This document shows, piece by piece, positions 8,582 to 18,800 of a stretch of DNA of 64,000 bases; position 1 is the first letter of the stretch, and the number at the start of each line of letters is the position of its first letter. The notes beneath the pieces were generated by a model. The model was not told the DNA's origin and did not search any database. It saw only the letters and a list, made by a program, of their open reading frames with translations. A program made the position numbers and the translations under genes. Source of the stretch: JAVVSK01 sp036654235 (lineage in GTDB: Bacteria; Bacillota; Clostridia; Christensenellales; CAG-138); contig JAVVSK010000002.1 in assembly GCA_036654235.1 (NCBI GenBank), positions 1 to 64,000 on the forward strand, given 5' to 3'.

Positions 8582-10552
8582 ATGATTAATGAAAAGCTTC
8601 GTGTATTAAAAGAATATTATGGTTATGACGGGTTTCGAGAGGGGCAAGAGGCTGTAATAGATGCAATATTGGACGAGGGCAAAGACGCTCTCGCGGTTAT
8701 GCCTACGGGAAGCGGTAAATCCGTTTGTTTTCAAGTACCCGCGATGCTTCTGCCGGGGGTAACCCTAGTTATTTCCCCTCTAATATCGCTTATGAAGGAT
8801 CAGGTAAATGCCCTTACGCGAATGGGAATCCCCGCGGCGTTCATAAATAGCTCGCTCACCTATGAACAGTCGAAGCGGGCGCTTTCTTGTGCAAAAAATG
8901 GACACTATAAGCTCATATATGTTGCCCCGGAGCGTATTTTTTCAAGCAGTTTTTTAAACTTTGCAAAAAATACAAATATTTCCCTTATCGCTGTTGACGA
9001 GGCGCATTGCGTTTCACAATGGGGGCATGACTTTCGGGACAGTTATCTTCGGATAGATGAATTTATCGATCAGCTTAAAGTTCGTCCTGTTGTAACCGCC
9101 TTTACGGCGACGGCGACAGTTCGTGTTCGCGAAGATATAAAAAAGCTTTTAAATTTGCGCAATCCGTTTTTAATGACGACAGGGTTCGATAGGGAAAATT
9201 TGTTTTTTGCTGTGCGCGATTCTAAAAACAAGTTTGAGGATTTAATGGATGAACTTTCTTCGATGAAGGGTATGAGTGGGATAATCTATTGCTCAACGCG
9301 CGAAACCGTTGAATCCCTAACCGTGGATCTAACCGCTGCGTCTTACGGGGCGACGAGGTATCATGCGGGACTTTCGGATGTCGAACGTAGAAAGAACCAA
9401 GAGGCATTTTTGATAGACGAAAAGCCGATCATGGTTGCAACTAATGCTTTCGGAATGGGAATAGATAAATCGAACGTTTCTTTTGTTATACATTATAATA
9501 TGCCCAAAGATATAGAGAGCTATTATCAGGAGGCGGGGCGCGCGGGGCGCGACGGAAAAGAGGCGCGCTGCGTTTTATTTTACAATTCTCAGGATATAGT
9601 TTTGAATAATTTTTTTATAGAGTCAAGTCATAGGGATAATAAACTTCCGGATAAGGATATGAGCGATAGAGTATATAACGCCGCGAAGGATAGATTAGCC
9701 GCTATGGCGCGCTACGCTAAAAGCGGGACTTGCTTAAGGCAACGCATCCTGACCTACTTTGGAGATATGCTTAGTACGCCTTGCACCGGATGTTCCGTTT
9801 GCGACGGAGACTATACGACCGTCGATATAACTCTCGAAGCGCAAAAGATACTCTCCTGCGTAAAGCGGTCGGGAGAACGCTATGGCTTTGAAACGCTTGT
9901 AAGACTTTTACATGGGGATATCGATGCGAGAATAATAAGCGCGGGACTAAATACTATAAAGACATTCGGAATAATGAACGAGCTTAAAATAACGAAAATA
10001 AGGCGACTTCTTGATTCATTGCTTTCGAACGATTATCTTTCGCGGACGGAGGACGAGTATCATGTTTTAAAGCTAAACGAAAGTTCAATAAAGGTGCTGA
10101 AATCGGAGGAAAGGGTATTTGTTCGAAGCTCATCTGTCGAAGAAAAGAGAACGAAAAAGGGAAAAAGGATCGCGACGAACGATGTACCCGCGTTTTCGGA
10201 TTACAATATGCCTAAAGGAAAATATGAGACGATCGGAAGACCTAAAAAGAGCCTTAAAGATTCGGCGGGTACCGGCGGAATTTCCCCGAAGCGAAACGCA
10301 GAGCTGTTCGCAAAGCTAAAGCGCCTGCGCGAAAAAATCGCTAATGAGGAGGGTGTTCCTGCCTACGTCGTATTTTCAAACTCGACTTTAATTGACATGA
10401 GCGAAAAAATGCCAAAGAGTTCCGCCGAAATGCTGAATATCAGCGGCATAGGGCTTATAAAATATGGGCGATACGGCGAAAGATTTTTAGCTTCGATTCT
10501 AGAGTATCTCGATTATCTGAATAATATAAGCCTGAATAATAAAATTAACTAA
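8582..10552 (+). CDS. recQ: ATP-dependent DNA helicase RecQ
   Basis: 656-residue 3'-5' helicase acting in recombinational repair. Motifs in order: Walker A MPTGSGKS, DEAH box in VDEAHCVSQWGHDFR, motif III FTATAT, motif VI QEAGRAGRDG. The RecQ zinc site uses CLRQRILTYFGD followed by the CTGCSVCDG cluster, then a winged-helix region and a C-terminal HRDC domain (about 575-645, with VPAYVVFSNSTLIDMSEKMP). Length and order match RecQ. No good ribosome binding site precedes the ATG, only 19 nt after the flavin reductase stop, so translation may be coupled. Confidence 0.95.
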   Translation: MINEKLRVLKEYYGYDGFREGQEAVIDAILDEGKDALAVMPTGSGKSVCFQVPAMLLPGVTLVISPLISLMKDQVNALTRMGIPAAFINSSLTYEQSKRALSCAKNGHYKLIYVAPERIFSSSFLNFAKNTNISLIAVDEAHCVSQWGHDFRDSYLRIDEFIDQLKVRPVVTAFTATATVRVREDIKKLLNLRNPFLMTTGFDRENLFFAVRDSKNKFEDLMDELSSMKGMSGIIYCSTRETVESLTVDLTAASYGATRYHAGLSDVERRKNQEAFLIDEKPIMVATNAFGMGIDKSNVSFVIHYNMPKDIESYYQEAGRAGRDGKEARCVLFYNSQDIVLNNFFIESSHRDNKLPDKDMSDRVYNAAKDRLAAMARYAKSGTCLRQRILTYFGDMLSTPCTGCSVCDGDYTTVDITLEAQKILSCVKRSGERYGFETLVRLLHGDIDARIISAGLNTIKTFGIMNELKITKIRRLLDSLLSNDYLSRTEDEYHVLKLNESSIKVLKSEERVFVRSSSVEEKRTKKGKRIATNDVPAFSDYNMPKGKYETIGRPKKSLKDSAGTGGISPKRNAELFAKLKRLREKIANEEGVPAYVVFSNSTLIDMSEKMPKSSAEMLNISGIGLIKYGRYGERFLASILEYLDYLNNISLNNKIN

Positions 10553-10569
10553 GCTTAAGGCGGTGAAAA

Positions 10570-11289
10570 ATGGAAAATATATTTTTGGCGGGCGGTTCTC
10601 GAGGAATAGGTGCCGATACGGTCAGACTCTTTCGATTTCGCGGACATCAGGTTGTTTTTAGCTATAACTCGTCGGAAAAAGAGGCAAGATGCCTTGAGAT
10701 AGAAACGGGAGCGTTTGCGGTCAAAGCCAATAGCGCGGATATCGGGGAGGTAAAGAGTGCATTCGATTATTCAAAAAGCATTCTCGGTTTTATCGATACT
10801 TTAATAATAAACGCGGGCGTTTCTAGCTTTTCACAAATAAACGACGTTAGTGAGAGCGATTTTTATAAGCTGGTTAACGTTAATCTTCTCGGCGCGATAA
10901 ACTATATTAAAAGTTTTTCGCCGAATATGATAGAAAAAAAGCGCGGTCAGATAATATTAGTTTCATCGGTACAGGGAATAACGGGTGCTTCCTGCGAATC
11001 TGTTTACGCTATGACGAAGGGAGGGCTTATAGCGCTTTCAAAGTCGATAGCTTTAGAGTTAGCGCCGTCGAATATAAGGGTAAACTGTGTAGCTCCCGGG
11101 CTTATAGCGACGGATATGAATTCTCGTCTCTCAAAATCAGAGCTGATCGATTTAGAAAAAAATATTCCTCTCGAAAAAATTGGCAAAGGGAAAGACGTTG
11201 CAAAGGCGATATATTTTTTAGGTTCGGACGAAGCCGAATATATAACAGGTCAGGTGCTTACTGTTGACGGTGGATGGACTATTGCTTAG
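10570..11289 (+). CDS. Short-chain dehydrogenase (3-oxoacyl-ACP reductase FabG-like)
   Basis: 239-residue classical SDR. The cofactor motif is GGSRGIG at residues 8-14, the structural NAG is present (IINAGVSS), and the catalytic Ser-Tyr-Lys lie in VSSVQGITGASCESVYAMTKG. The end, ITGQVLTVDGGWTIA, is the normal FabG C-terminus. Sequence supports a NADP(H)-dependent 3-ketoacyl-ACP or related ketone reductase. No fatty-acid synthesis genes are nearby, so the substrate is open and fabG is not assigned. AAGGCGG precedes the ATG, 17 nt after recQ. The stop lies 2 nt from the convergent pilin operon stop. Confidence 0.88.
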   Translation: MENIFLAGGSRGIGADTVRLFRFRGHQVVFSYNSSEKEARCLEIETGAFAVKANSADIGEVKSAFDYSKSILGFIDTLIINAGVSSFSQINDVSESDFYKLVNVNLLGAINYIKSFSPNMIEKKRGQIILVSSVQGITGASCESVYAMTKGGLIALSKSIALELAPSNIRVNCVAPGLIATDMNSRLSKSELIDLEKNIPLEKIGKGKDVAKAIYFLGSDEAEYITGQVLTVDGGWTIA

Positions 11290-11291
11290 TT

Positions 11292-11933
11292 TTAAGGTTT
11301 TGGAGGCGCTGCTACCAGACCCATGAGCTCAAAAACGCGCGTCGAGATGTAGGTATGTTTTTCATATTCTATACTTAATGTTAATTTTACCAAACGCGGA
11401 TTAGTTGGAACATTCTCGAATAATATATCTGATATACTGCTGCCCATGTAAAAGTCTTCGCCGTAAGCTATATCGTTAGGAAGTGGAACGTAAGTAGGGT
11501 TTCCTAACGAATCTACAATCGGCTTTCCGTTTGTATCTAAAATTTGAATTGGTTCATAGGCAATCTTAAGGTATTTGTTTGTCGGGTCTTTCCCAACTTT
11601 AGAGACGAGCGTCATATTCATAAAATAGCCGCGTGCCTTATATCGAATTGCCGCGCCCGCGTTAACGTCCGGATCGGACTTACCTACCGAACTTGCGTCT
11701 GTTCTTATGCCCGCTGACTCAGTTAAAATCATTTCGGTATTTATAGTATCAAAAATAACGTTTGCGATGCGTTCGCAACGATTTACAGAGGTTACTTTTA
11801 AAAAAATATTCGAGAACATAGGCATAAGACCGACAATAGAACCCATGAATACAGCTAAGAGCGTAGCGGCGACGATGCTCTCCATGAGAGTAAAACCTGC
11901 CTTACCAAGGCGCTTTTTTCTAATTTTTTTCAC
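11292..11933 (-). CDS. Type IV pilin-like protein (PilV/PulJ-like minor pseudopilin)
   Basis: 213-residue prepilin. A class III signal peptide, KKRLGKAG^FTLMESIVAATLL, places the prepilin peptidase cut after Gly with Phe at +1 and Glu at +5, followed by about 20 hydrophobic residues. The rest is a soluble domain with beta segments and no recognised motif. Fourth and last gene of the pilin operon (22 nt after the previous gene). As a Glu5-bearing minor pilin it may join the initiation complex of the filament. No PilB, PilC or PilD gene is in the window, so assembly machinery must lie elsewhere. Confidence 0.85.
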   Translation of the reverse strand: MKKIRKKRLGKAGFTLMESIVAATLLAVFMGSIVGLMPMFSNIFLKVTSVNRCERIANVIFDTINTEMILTESAGIRTDASSVGKSDPDVNAGAAIRYKARGYFMNMTLVSKVGKDPTNKYLKIAYEPIQILDTNGKPIVDSLGNPTYVPLPNDIAYGEDFYMGSSISDILFENVPTNPRLVKLTLSIEYEKHTYISTRVFELMGLVAAPPKP

Positions 11934-11955
11934 GATTTTTTCCCTCTTCTATACA

Positions 11956-12291
11956 TTATTTTTTTGTCAAAAAGAAATAACTGTTTCCATAAGCCGAATC
12001 CGTATATTGAAGCTTGGCGTAGATTCTAAAACGAAGTACAGAAGAAAGCTCATTCGTAAATTCAATAGTAATATCCTTAGGATTAGAAGGTATATTGGTT
12101 TTCATAAGATAATTATTTGTCCCATTTTCCATACCCGTTCGGAGCTTTTCCGATGCTATCGTTATTTTGTCGGACATTTTTATAGAACCGTAAAATACAC
12201 CGATAGAGATTATAACTACGACGAAAGCAACGAGAACGTTGAGAATAGTCATTCCTGCGCGCTGCTTTAAAATTTTATTTATCTTTTTCAT
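11956..12291 (-). CDS. Small pilin-like protein lacking Glu5
   Basis: 111-residue protein with a prepilin-type N-terminus: basic leader KKINKILKQRAG followed by MTILNVLVAFVVVIISIGVF. If cleaved after Gly, position +5 is Asn instead of the usual Glu. Loss of Glu5 is typical of the GspK/PilX-type tip pseudopilin, but that role here seems to belong to the preceding gene. The rest (about 75 residues) contains one short beta-rich domain. Third gene of the operon, 24 nt after the PilX-like gene. It may also be a membrane subunit unrelated to filament formation. Confidence 0.75.
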   Translation of the reverse strand: MKKINKILKQRAGMTILNVLVAFVVVIISIGVFYGSIKMSDKITIASEKLRTGMENGTNNYLMKTNIPSNPKDITIEFTNELSSVLRFRIYAKLQYTDSAYGNSYFFLTKK

Positions 12292-12315
12292 AAAATAAAA
12301 AACTCCTAATTTAAC

Positions 12316-12894
12316 TTATGCGGGTTTCCATGTTCCGTCCCATTTATTCTTATAATAGTCTTCTGGGTCGTCAACTCCGACGAACTTCATAATGTATTTT
12401 CGGGTTATATTATAAGTTGACCCACCGTAGTCCGCAGAGACCGTTAGGACGAGGGTATCAGCGTAAGGATGGTCACCATCCCCGTCGCGGTATAACTTTA
12501 GCGTTACCTTCCCCAGAGAGGACGCGTCAGCTGCTTCAATCTTTCCGTCTTTAAAGTTCAGGTTATATGTAGCTATCCTCATATTCCCGCCCTGATAAGG
12601 AAGCCAAGTCGGAAAGTTGACTCTTATATAATAGCAAAACTCGCTGGTAGTACCGCCGGTAGTATCGCCTTTCGCTAGTTCAGCATCTAGAATATCGGTA
12701 ACGCTAATTGCCGTTATATAGCTTTGCCGCGTAAAAAGATCGTTTTTAACGGAGCTCATTCGCGAGGCAGAGGAGAGAAGGATGGCGAGAGATAGCGAGG
12801 TACAAACGAGAAGGATACACATTGATATCATTAGCGCTATTCCGCGTTTCTCTCTTAAAATCGTTTTAACTTTGTTTATTAGTTCAATGTCCAT
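12316..12894 (-). CDS. PilX/PulK-like minor pilin
   Basis: 192-residue protein beginning with a basic leader and REKRG^IALMISMCILLVCTS, the form of processing site seen in PilX/GspK-type proteins (small or hydrophobic +1, no Glu5), followed by a Ser-rich helix LAILLSSASRMSS. The remainder has a beta-rich domain ending DDPEDYYKNKWDGTWKPA. The start overlaps the 3' end of the giant pilin gene by 16 nt, so the two are translated from one message, probably coupled. By position it may cap the pilus and hold the giant pilin at the tip. Confidence 0.8.
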   Translation of the reverse strand: MDIELINKVKTILREKRGIALMISMCILLVCTSLSLAILLSSASRMSSVKNDLFTRQSYITAISVTDILDAELAKGDTTGGTTSEFCYYIRVNFPTWLPYQGGNMRIATYNLNFKDGKIEAADASSLGKVTLKLYRDGDGDHPYADTLVLTVSADYGGSTYNITRKYIMKFVGVDDPEDYYKNKWDGTWKPA

Positions 12895-15800
12895 ACAAAA
12901 GCCTCGCTCTCTATATAGCTTCCGGACGGCGGAATCGCCGTAACGTTTATTCGATCGAGCGTATTCCGATATTCGGAAATTATATTCGCGTTCGGTGTTA
13001 TAAGGCGAACGAGAGTTCCGGCTTCGTTTTCCGTTATTAAGATTCGCGCCGGTATATTGAAAGACTGCGTAGTATTATTGATCGAATATTTAAAATCGCC
13101 AAGATGGTAAAACCCGTTTTCATCTTTTCCCGCCGGAACGCCTTCTACAAAAACGGTATAGCTATACTTCCCGATTGTTCCGATTCTTTGAATAACGAGG
13201 TTAAGATCAGAATTAAGTTTCTTGTCTTTTGCAAAGAGAACGATATTATAGCTTTCCGCGTATTTATCGAAATAAAAGTCAAGTGTCGTAAAAGATGCCG
13301 GTAAATCCTCAATAGGCATATCAACGAAACTTTCTAGAGTCCAGTTTACCGTCCCGTCATAAAGTCTAAGCTGTACCGCCGGAATGTCGAGTTTCACCAT
13401 AGGCAGAGTAAACGGTATTATTTTCTCATTCGAGCTTACATGTCCATTGCTAATCGCCCGCGCTTTTATAACTATATAGTAACCGGCGTAATCGGTCGGA
13501 ATCCCCTTAAATACATAGCTAACTCTCCCGGTAGAACCGGCAGTCGAAAGATCTTTCGTAGAATAGAGAGGCGTTCCGTGTCCGTTATTATAACTCGCTG
13601 CATCCTTAAAAATATTTGCGTTAAGTCTATAGCGTATTGCGGAGCCGGATCCGCCGGTTCCCGGCGTTAGCGTTATTTTAAGATCTGTATTTTGAAATTC
13701 CAGCATACTTAGGGGAGTTTTCCAATTATTCGCTATCGTAAATGTATCCGGTAATCGGGTTTCTATCGTCATAACCCGAATTGAGGTTCGGGAAACCATA
13801 GATTGCTGACGCTGCTCGATAGCGGCCGGATTTGGTTTCGCGATTATATATATGTTTATTTCTTTCCCTGCATATCCTTCGAGGTCTGAATAAAACTTAA
13901 ACCCTGCATCGCGGGAAAGCTTCCCTAACAGTATCGGCGTTGCGATTCCCTCTTGAAGCATTATTTCGTATTCCAGGAGAGCATTATAGTCTGCACTCCC
14001 ATTTGAATATCCGGTAAAGGAAATCTCGTAATAAAGATTTTCCTGAGCAGGGTAATTTAATGTATCGCCGAGAGAGTTTTTATATGGTTTCCCGGAAAGC
14101 TTAACTAGGGGCATCTGTATCGGAGATAGACGGCGCATAACCTTATAGGTTGCGCTCCGCGTTACGCCGACGGTTTTAGCAACATCCGTAGGTGTCGGGG
14201 TTAGTGACGTTCCGTCTGCGCTTACCGTAGGAACGTTAACGTTATTTTCAACGCCGATAGGAGTAACCGAGAAAGTAATTTCTTCGTAATCCAATGCATT
14301 TCCGGCTAATATTAGCTCAGTACCCTGAACCGTTCCGGCGTATATGAGTTTTCCTCCCGTTCCTTCGAGCTTTACTATATAGCCTTTGTTAAGTCCGGCA
14401 TCTTTCCAAGAAAACTTAAACTTGCCCTCCGAATCGGACCTAATAAAGGGTGAATAATTAATAGTTTCCGTTGGCGTAGTTATATCCGCACTTCTTGAGC
14501 TGGCTGAAGGATTATTACGCAGGGTTAATGTATGTACATAGTCAGAAAAAGCGGAGTTTTTGAGAACAACGCTATCGTAGCTTCCCGTAACTTCATTATA
14601 GTTAGAATAATAATAAGTTTCACCCGCGCCTTTCCATGGGAAAGCGCGCACCGTAACGTTGTTAGAGGTTAGGACAGTTTCGGGAAGATCGTTTATCGTT
14701 ACGTTTGTATAGCCGAGACCCGTAATATAGAAATCAGCGTTTCCGGATGAGTCGGTTTTTGGTTTTGGGATAGGAGCAACGGCGCTTCCGACGGGTTTTC
14801 CGTCGACGAGAACTTCAACTCTGTAGGTCATCCCCATTCGATATTTATAAACATCGTTACTTAAAATAACGCGGCAGCTTAGGTTATTTATCGTCGTTCC
14901 TAGGAGATATGCATCTTGTATTGCACAGTTCGGAACTTTTCCGGGGCTAGATTTGTCTTGAGCCCCGACCTTTGCGCCGTCCTTCAGTCTATAAATAGTC
15001 TGATAATCGCCTAATGCTGAGGAATTACCGCGTTTGCTATTCTTCCCGGCTATCGCTTGCGAGTAAAATCCGGCTTCCGCGCCCTCCGCGGCGTGATCCC
15101 TAGATTCTTTATAAAGATTTGCCCCGTTACGCAGAGCGTTAAAGTCTAGCGTTGCGCTTAACTTTCCTTCACTGTCTCTTACGAGCGTTATTATAGCGGC
15201 GCTGTTATCGGTAACGGTCGTAGGTCCTATTTGATTTATGTTTTCCATAACCGATCCGGTGGTTGCGATTTGAACCGTAAAATCGCCGCAACCCTGAAAA
15301 TCGGTTTCGTTTTCAAGAGAATATTTTACACACAGTTGGTTGTTAGCATTAAACACATATTTACCGATAACTTTAGGATTCGGAAGCGGCTGTTTGGGGG
15401 TTATTGTAGTAGAAAGCGGCACAGTTCCCGCTTTTGTAATAATTCCCGAAGTATTAACATAGTTCGGCGTTATACTTATCTCGACCGTTTTCCCGTACCA
15501 ATCCGGCTGAATAGGAAGAACATAAATCTTCGTAGGCGAAGTAGCCGTATATTGCGATACGCCGTTTACCTTAATCTCGATATCATAGCTATAAGAATAT
15601 GATTGATTGATATCTTTCCAAGTGAATCTATATGCGTTTCCTATGTCCGTTGCAGTTATGCTGCCGGGGGCAATAGTCGGCTGATCACCGTAGAACTTAT
15701 TTGTGTCGCTGTATAGCTTCATAATATAGCTACCCTCTAAAGTTCCTTGCGTTTTATCGATATCTGAATCAAAACCGCGGCTTTGTTCTAAAAAAGCAAA

Positions 15801-18800
15801 TTCCTTTGTTGGGCTGGTGCTGTACTTAAAAGCCGAATATTGATTGTTGCTTAAAGCCGGATTGGCGAAGGTTATGAGGGGATCAATAGGAGAATATGGA
15901 TATCTCTTACTTTTCCCTCCATATATGCCCGATTGTTCCATATTTAATTGCAAAGACGAGGTTGCTTTTTCATAGATCATGTCGTATGAATTTGGAGTTA
16001 AACGAGTTATATTTGTAAAAATAGGCTTATTATTCACATAAAAATTAAGGCATCCTTCGGCAGTACTATCATTAGCGTTAGGACAGTGCGCATAGTATAT
16101 GCTGTTTAGTGTAGTAGTAACGTAATTTCGGCATCGTACTAGGTGAAGCGCGCGCGAATATTCTTTAAAATAAGGTGCCGAGTTATTTCCCCCTGAATTA
16201 AACTGATGTCCACTTCCAAAGGTCGTTATACTCGCTCTCGAAGGATCTCCTCCAAAAGTTATAGCTCCTAAATTTACGCAGTCGCTTAGGTAAACATCCA
16301 TTTTACCTAATGTATAACGATATGCGTTCGAGAATATTCCGGCGACATCATCGGTTGCATAGATCGTTCCGGCGTTTACGCAGTTTTCTATAGAAATCGT
16401 TGTATAATAGGCGCGGTAAAAATGCGCAACTATTCCCGCCGCTCCCGCTCCATAGGTCGTGTGACTCGTTCCGCGAATATAACCGAAGTTATAGCAGTTT
16501 CTAATAGTGCCTCCGGCATATTTCCAAGCACCGATTATTCCTCCGGTTGAACGATAACCATAGATATCGCCGTAATTTACGCAGTTTTCAATATAGAAAG
16601 CATCGTTCCCGTCCGTTTCGTTCCAGCCGATTATGCCACCGACGTTTTCGAGGTTGCGTCGTGTAACGAATGCGCGATTTTTAAGTTCGCATATGTTGTT
16701 TACCGTCGTGTTCGGAAGCCCTGCATTTATTTGTTGTCGTGTCGGAGTAAATTTTCCGACTATCGAGCGGTTCATAGAGATTACGCCGCCCGCCGAGCTA
16801 TCAGCGCCGCCGGTTATACTATTGACGATGAAATTTGATCCGGTTGCGCAGGCATATACAATGGCGGTTTTATTATTGTTTTTCCCGTTTACGGCGACGA
16901 TTCCGCCAACATGGTCGAAACTCGACCCATCTATGGTTTTGCCTTGAGTATCATTATCTAGGGTAGTTGTATAATCGGGGAAGTTTACGGATTGGACTAT
17001 ATATATTTTATGTTTATTTGATTCTGTATTTCCAATAGTTCCGGTTTCTTCCGAACCGCATTTATAGACAACGCCGTCGTTAATTGCCACTATTCCGCCG
17101 ACCGCGCCATATTTTGAGGCGATAACTAATGATTTTCCCGATTGTGTAAGATAGCAGTTAAAAATTATTCCGCTTTCGGAGTTTTTACCGACGATTCCTC
17201 CGACGTTTGAAATATCCGAATCGGAATTGCTCGTTCCGTTACTCTGTATAGTGGTAATATCGTCATCCGCCATTAAAGTACAGTTCGTTATAGCACCTTC
17301 GTTTATTCCGGCGATTCCTCCAATAAAGTATTTAGATCCGCCCGTTCCCTGAACACTTCCCTTTAGCGTTATCTTAGTTATCGTTCCGGTATTTACTCCG
17401 GAAACGCCGCCTATGTTCGCTTTGGTATTTATATCGCTTTGATTTATGTTTACTTTTGCTATTGATGCTCTTCCACTCTTATCACCGTTTATCATTCCAA
17501 TATTCTTTCCGGCGATTCCTCCGATGTTCGTAACGTCAACTATAGATTTTGGCGTTATTGTTGCTCCCTCCGATAATACGACGGAGGCATTTATTGTTCC
17601 CTCGTTTCCGTCGTTTAGTCCGGCGATCCCGCCTACGTTCGTATCTTTCGAATGAATATAGTTCGAAATTATTGCGTTAACGAGTGTTATATCCTGGATT
17701 GTCCGACTATTATATCCGACGGCACCACCGACGTTAGTCGAGCCGGTTACTATGTATTTTGTATAATCAACAGCGTTGCTTGTAGAACCGAGATATCCGG
17801 CATTTTTTCCGATTATTCCGCCGCAATCTCCGTTTAATGCGCTTACGGTTACGGTTTGCGCATAATTTTTAATATTATTAACATGCGCTACGAATCCGGC
17901 GTTACTTCCGATTATACCTCCGGCATCTCCGCTTTCAGCAGTTATTACTGAATTCGCCGCGTTTTTAAAATAATATATGTTAGCGTATTCCTGAGTTCCG
18001 GCGGCGCCGGGTTCATTTTTCCCGACGACACCGCCGACGGTTCCGTCGGTTGCGGTAACGGGCGTAAATGCAGTAGTATAGTCCACTGGATCACCGGTAA
18101 GATTTCCGAAGTTTTTTCCGACTATTCCTCCAACAAACGTTTTCCCTTTAACTTCGCAGTTCCAGTTTTTAGGGTCTTTCCCGAAGGTAACGGGCGAATG
18201 ATTCTCACCCATCATTCCGCCGACGTAGTCTCGTCCTTCAACATGGGCAGAATTAAAGCTCATGTTCGTGATCGTTGCCCCTAAGCCCGTTCCCCAAGAG
18301 TCAGCATAATAATTTTTTCCGTTAACGCCGACAATTCCCCCGACAAAATCTCCGCTTCCAACGACTGAACCGCTCATTATAACAACGTTAGGGTATTGAC
18401 TATCTTCTATAACACCCATATTGCAGGAAGCTAACCCGCCCAGATAACTACGTCCGAAAACGTTTGAACCCGGTTCTAAGGAACAGCCTTTTATATTACC
18501 AAGATTAAGACCGACGATACCCCCGATATAGTCTCTTTCGAGATTTCCGAAGGTCGTCGTTAAAGCGCAGCTTTCGACTAAACCGCTTTTACCGTTTACC
18601 GCGCATATTCCGGCGATGTAGCCCTTCCCTCCGGATATATCGCCGAAATTGCTGGATTCGATGATTATTCCTCCGTTATATGCGACGATACCGGCACCGT
18701 ATGATCCGAGTTCCTGACCTTGGTTTATTATCTCTATATTGGTATTATTTACAGAAACTCCAATATCTGATTTTATTCCATATCCTAAAATTCCACCGAC

